In this document: positions 14,567 through 14,891 of the stretch, one piece after another
How the letters are laid out: every line of letters starts with the position of its first letter
Position numbering within the stretch: the first letter of the stretch is position 1
NCBI RefSeq assembly: GCF_002479325.1
Contig: NZ_DLMO01000010.1
Span: 1 to 14,891, forward strand
Direction: 5' to 3'
Source of the DNA: Brevundimonas sp. UBA7534
GTDB lineage: Bacteria; Pseudomonadota; Alphaproteobacteria; Caulobacterales; Caulobacteraceae
DNA length: 14,891 bases
Notes under the pieces: generated by a model
The model's input: only the letters and a program-made list of their open reading frames with translations
Databases searched by the model: none
What the model was told of the DNA's origin: nothing
Position numbers and translations under genes: made by a program

Positions 14567-14891
14567 TCAGCGGCTCGCGACGCCCATGTCCGGGTCCAGC
14601 AGGATGTCGGAGACGGGCGCAGATGTCGCCCGCGCGTGCTGCAGAATCACCGCCAGAACCAGGACGGGCAGGGCCATCTCGCCCAGCTCCTCGATCGCAT
14701 GGGACACGGTGTCTGCGCGTTCGGACAGGATGACGCCCACCCGCGCCAGCATCCGGGGCAGGCCGTCGATCTCCTTCAACGCGACGGTGAAGATCGCGAC
14801 CGCCACAAGACCGCGGAACGCCGGCGACCGCTCGGCGGCCATCAGGCGCGCGTCCCTGGCCATCATCCAGCCGGCGACGATCGTCAGCGCC
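14567..14891 (-). CDS. Unrecognised membrane protein, C-terminal part only (runs off the window)
   Basis: An open frame on the minus strand runs from the window edge to a TGA at 14569-14567, leaving 107 visible codons with no start signal required inside the window. The visible part reads as hydrophobic segments separated by charged ones: ALTIVAGW at the edge, GLVAVAIFTVAL, then a charged stretch with KEIDGLPRMLARVGVILSERADTVSHAIEELGE, then MALPVLVLAVILQHA, and a soluble tail ending DMGVASR. This suggests at least two or three membrane helices. I recognise no family. It converges on the lactonase gene with only 18 bases between the stops, and no clear terminator hairpin is visible there. An ATG at 14866 could be an internal start, but the frame stays open beyond it, so a longer gene is more likely. 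Confidence 0.55.
   Translation of the reverse strand, partial: ALTIVAGWMMARDARLMAAERSPAFRGLVAVAIFTVALKEIDGLPRMLARVGVILSERADTVSHAIEELGEMALPVLVLAVILQHARATSAPVSDILLDPDMGVASR

Noticed and set aside
1..14891. CRISPR arrays, insertion sequences, toxin-antitoxin pairs, phage or defence genes
   Set aside because: No regularly spaced repeats, transposase motifs, terminal inverted repeats or defence domains were seen anywhere in the window.

Overview
The window comes from a high-GC alphaproteobacterium, most likely a member of Caulobacteraceae such as Brevundimonas. Three things support this: the very GC-rich coding style with long open frames on both strands; a gene order hfsB ... hfsG-hfsF-hfsE that matches the holdfast polysaccharide locus of Caulobacter crescentus as I recall it; and sugar-acid enzymes whose closest remembered relatives are the Caulobacter xylose enzymes XylB, XylC and XylD. 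The genus is an inference. The window holds 13 protein genes (one cut by the right edge), one tRNA, and very little non-coding DNA. No gap exceeds 300 bases.

Left part (1-6881): holdfast-type polysaccharide synthesis. hfsB (71-772, +), an atypical co-polymerase ATPase, converges on a leftward operon. Read in its own direction, that operon runs hfsE (sugar-phosphate transferase that starts the lipid-linked chain), hfsF (flippase), hfsG (GT2 glycosyltransferase) and a second GT2 glycosyltransferase. All three internal junctions overlap by 1-4 bases. A Tat-signal alpha/beta hydrolase follows 129 bases downstream on the same strand. It occupies the place where C. crescentus carries hfsC (polymerase) and hfsH (deacetylase), neither of which is visible here. 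A strong GC hairpin (772-794) separates hfsB from the hydrolase.

Middle (6882-7009): a complete tRNA-Ser(GCU) with encoded CCA and a candidate terminator hairpin. It separates the polysaccharide locus from the catabolic locus.

Right part (7013-14548): a seven-gene sugar catabolism cluster built around one divergent promoter region (10440-10589). Leftward are an IclR regulator, an SDR sugar 1-dehydrogenase and an IlvD/EDD-family aldonate dehydratase. Rightward are a vSGLT-like Na+/sugar symporter, a 2-dehydro-3-deoxygalactonokinase (DgoK), a 2-dehydro-3-deoxy-6-phosphogalactonate aldolase (DgoA) and an SMP-30 lactonase. Together they make a full non-phosphorylating-entry route: uptake, oxidation to lactone, lactone opening, dehydration to the 2-keto-3-deoxy acid, phosphorylation, and cleavage to pyruvate and glyceraldehyde-3-phosphate. 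The kinase and aldolase point to a six-carbon sugar. The symporter points to D-galactose, i.e. a DeLey-Doudoroff pathway whose upper enzymes resemble the Weimberg xylose enzymes. Two adjacent perfect inverted repeats (9588-9616) ahead of the dehydrogenase gene are good candidates for the IclR operator.

The right edge (14567-14891) carries the C-terminal end of an unrecognised membrane protein on the minus strand, converging on the lactonase gene.
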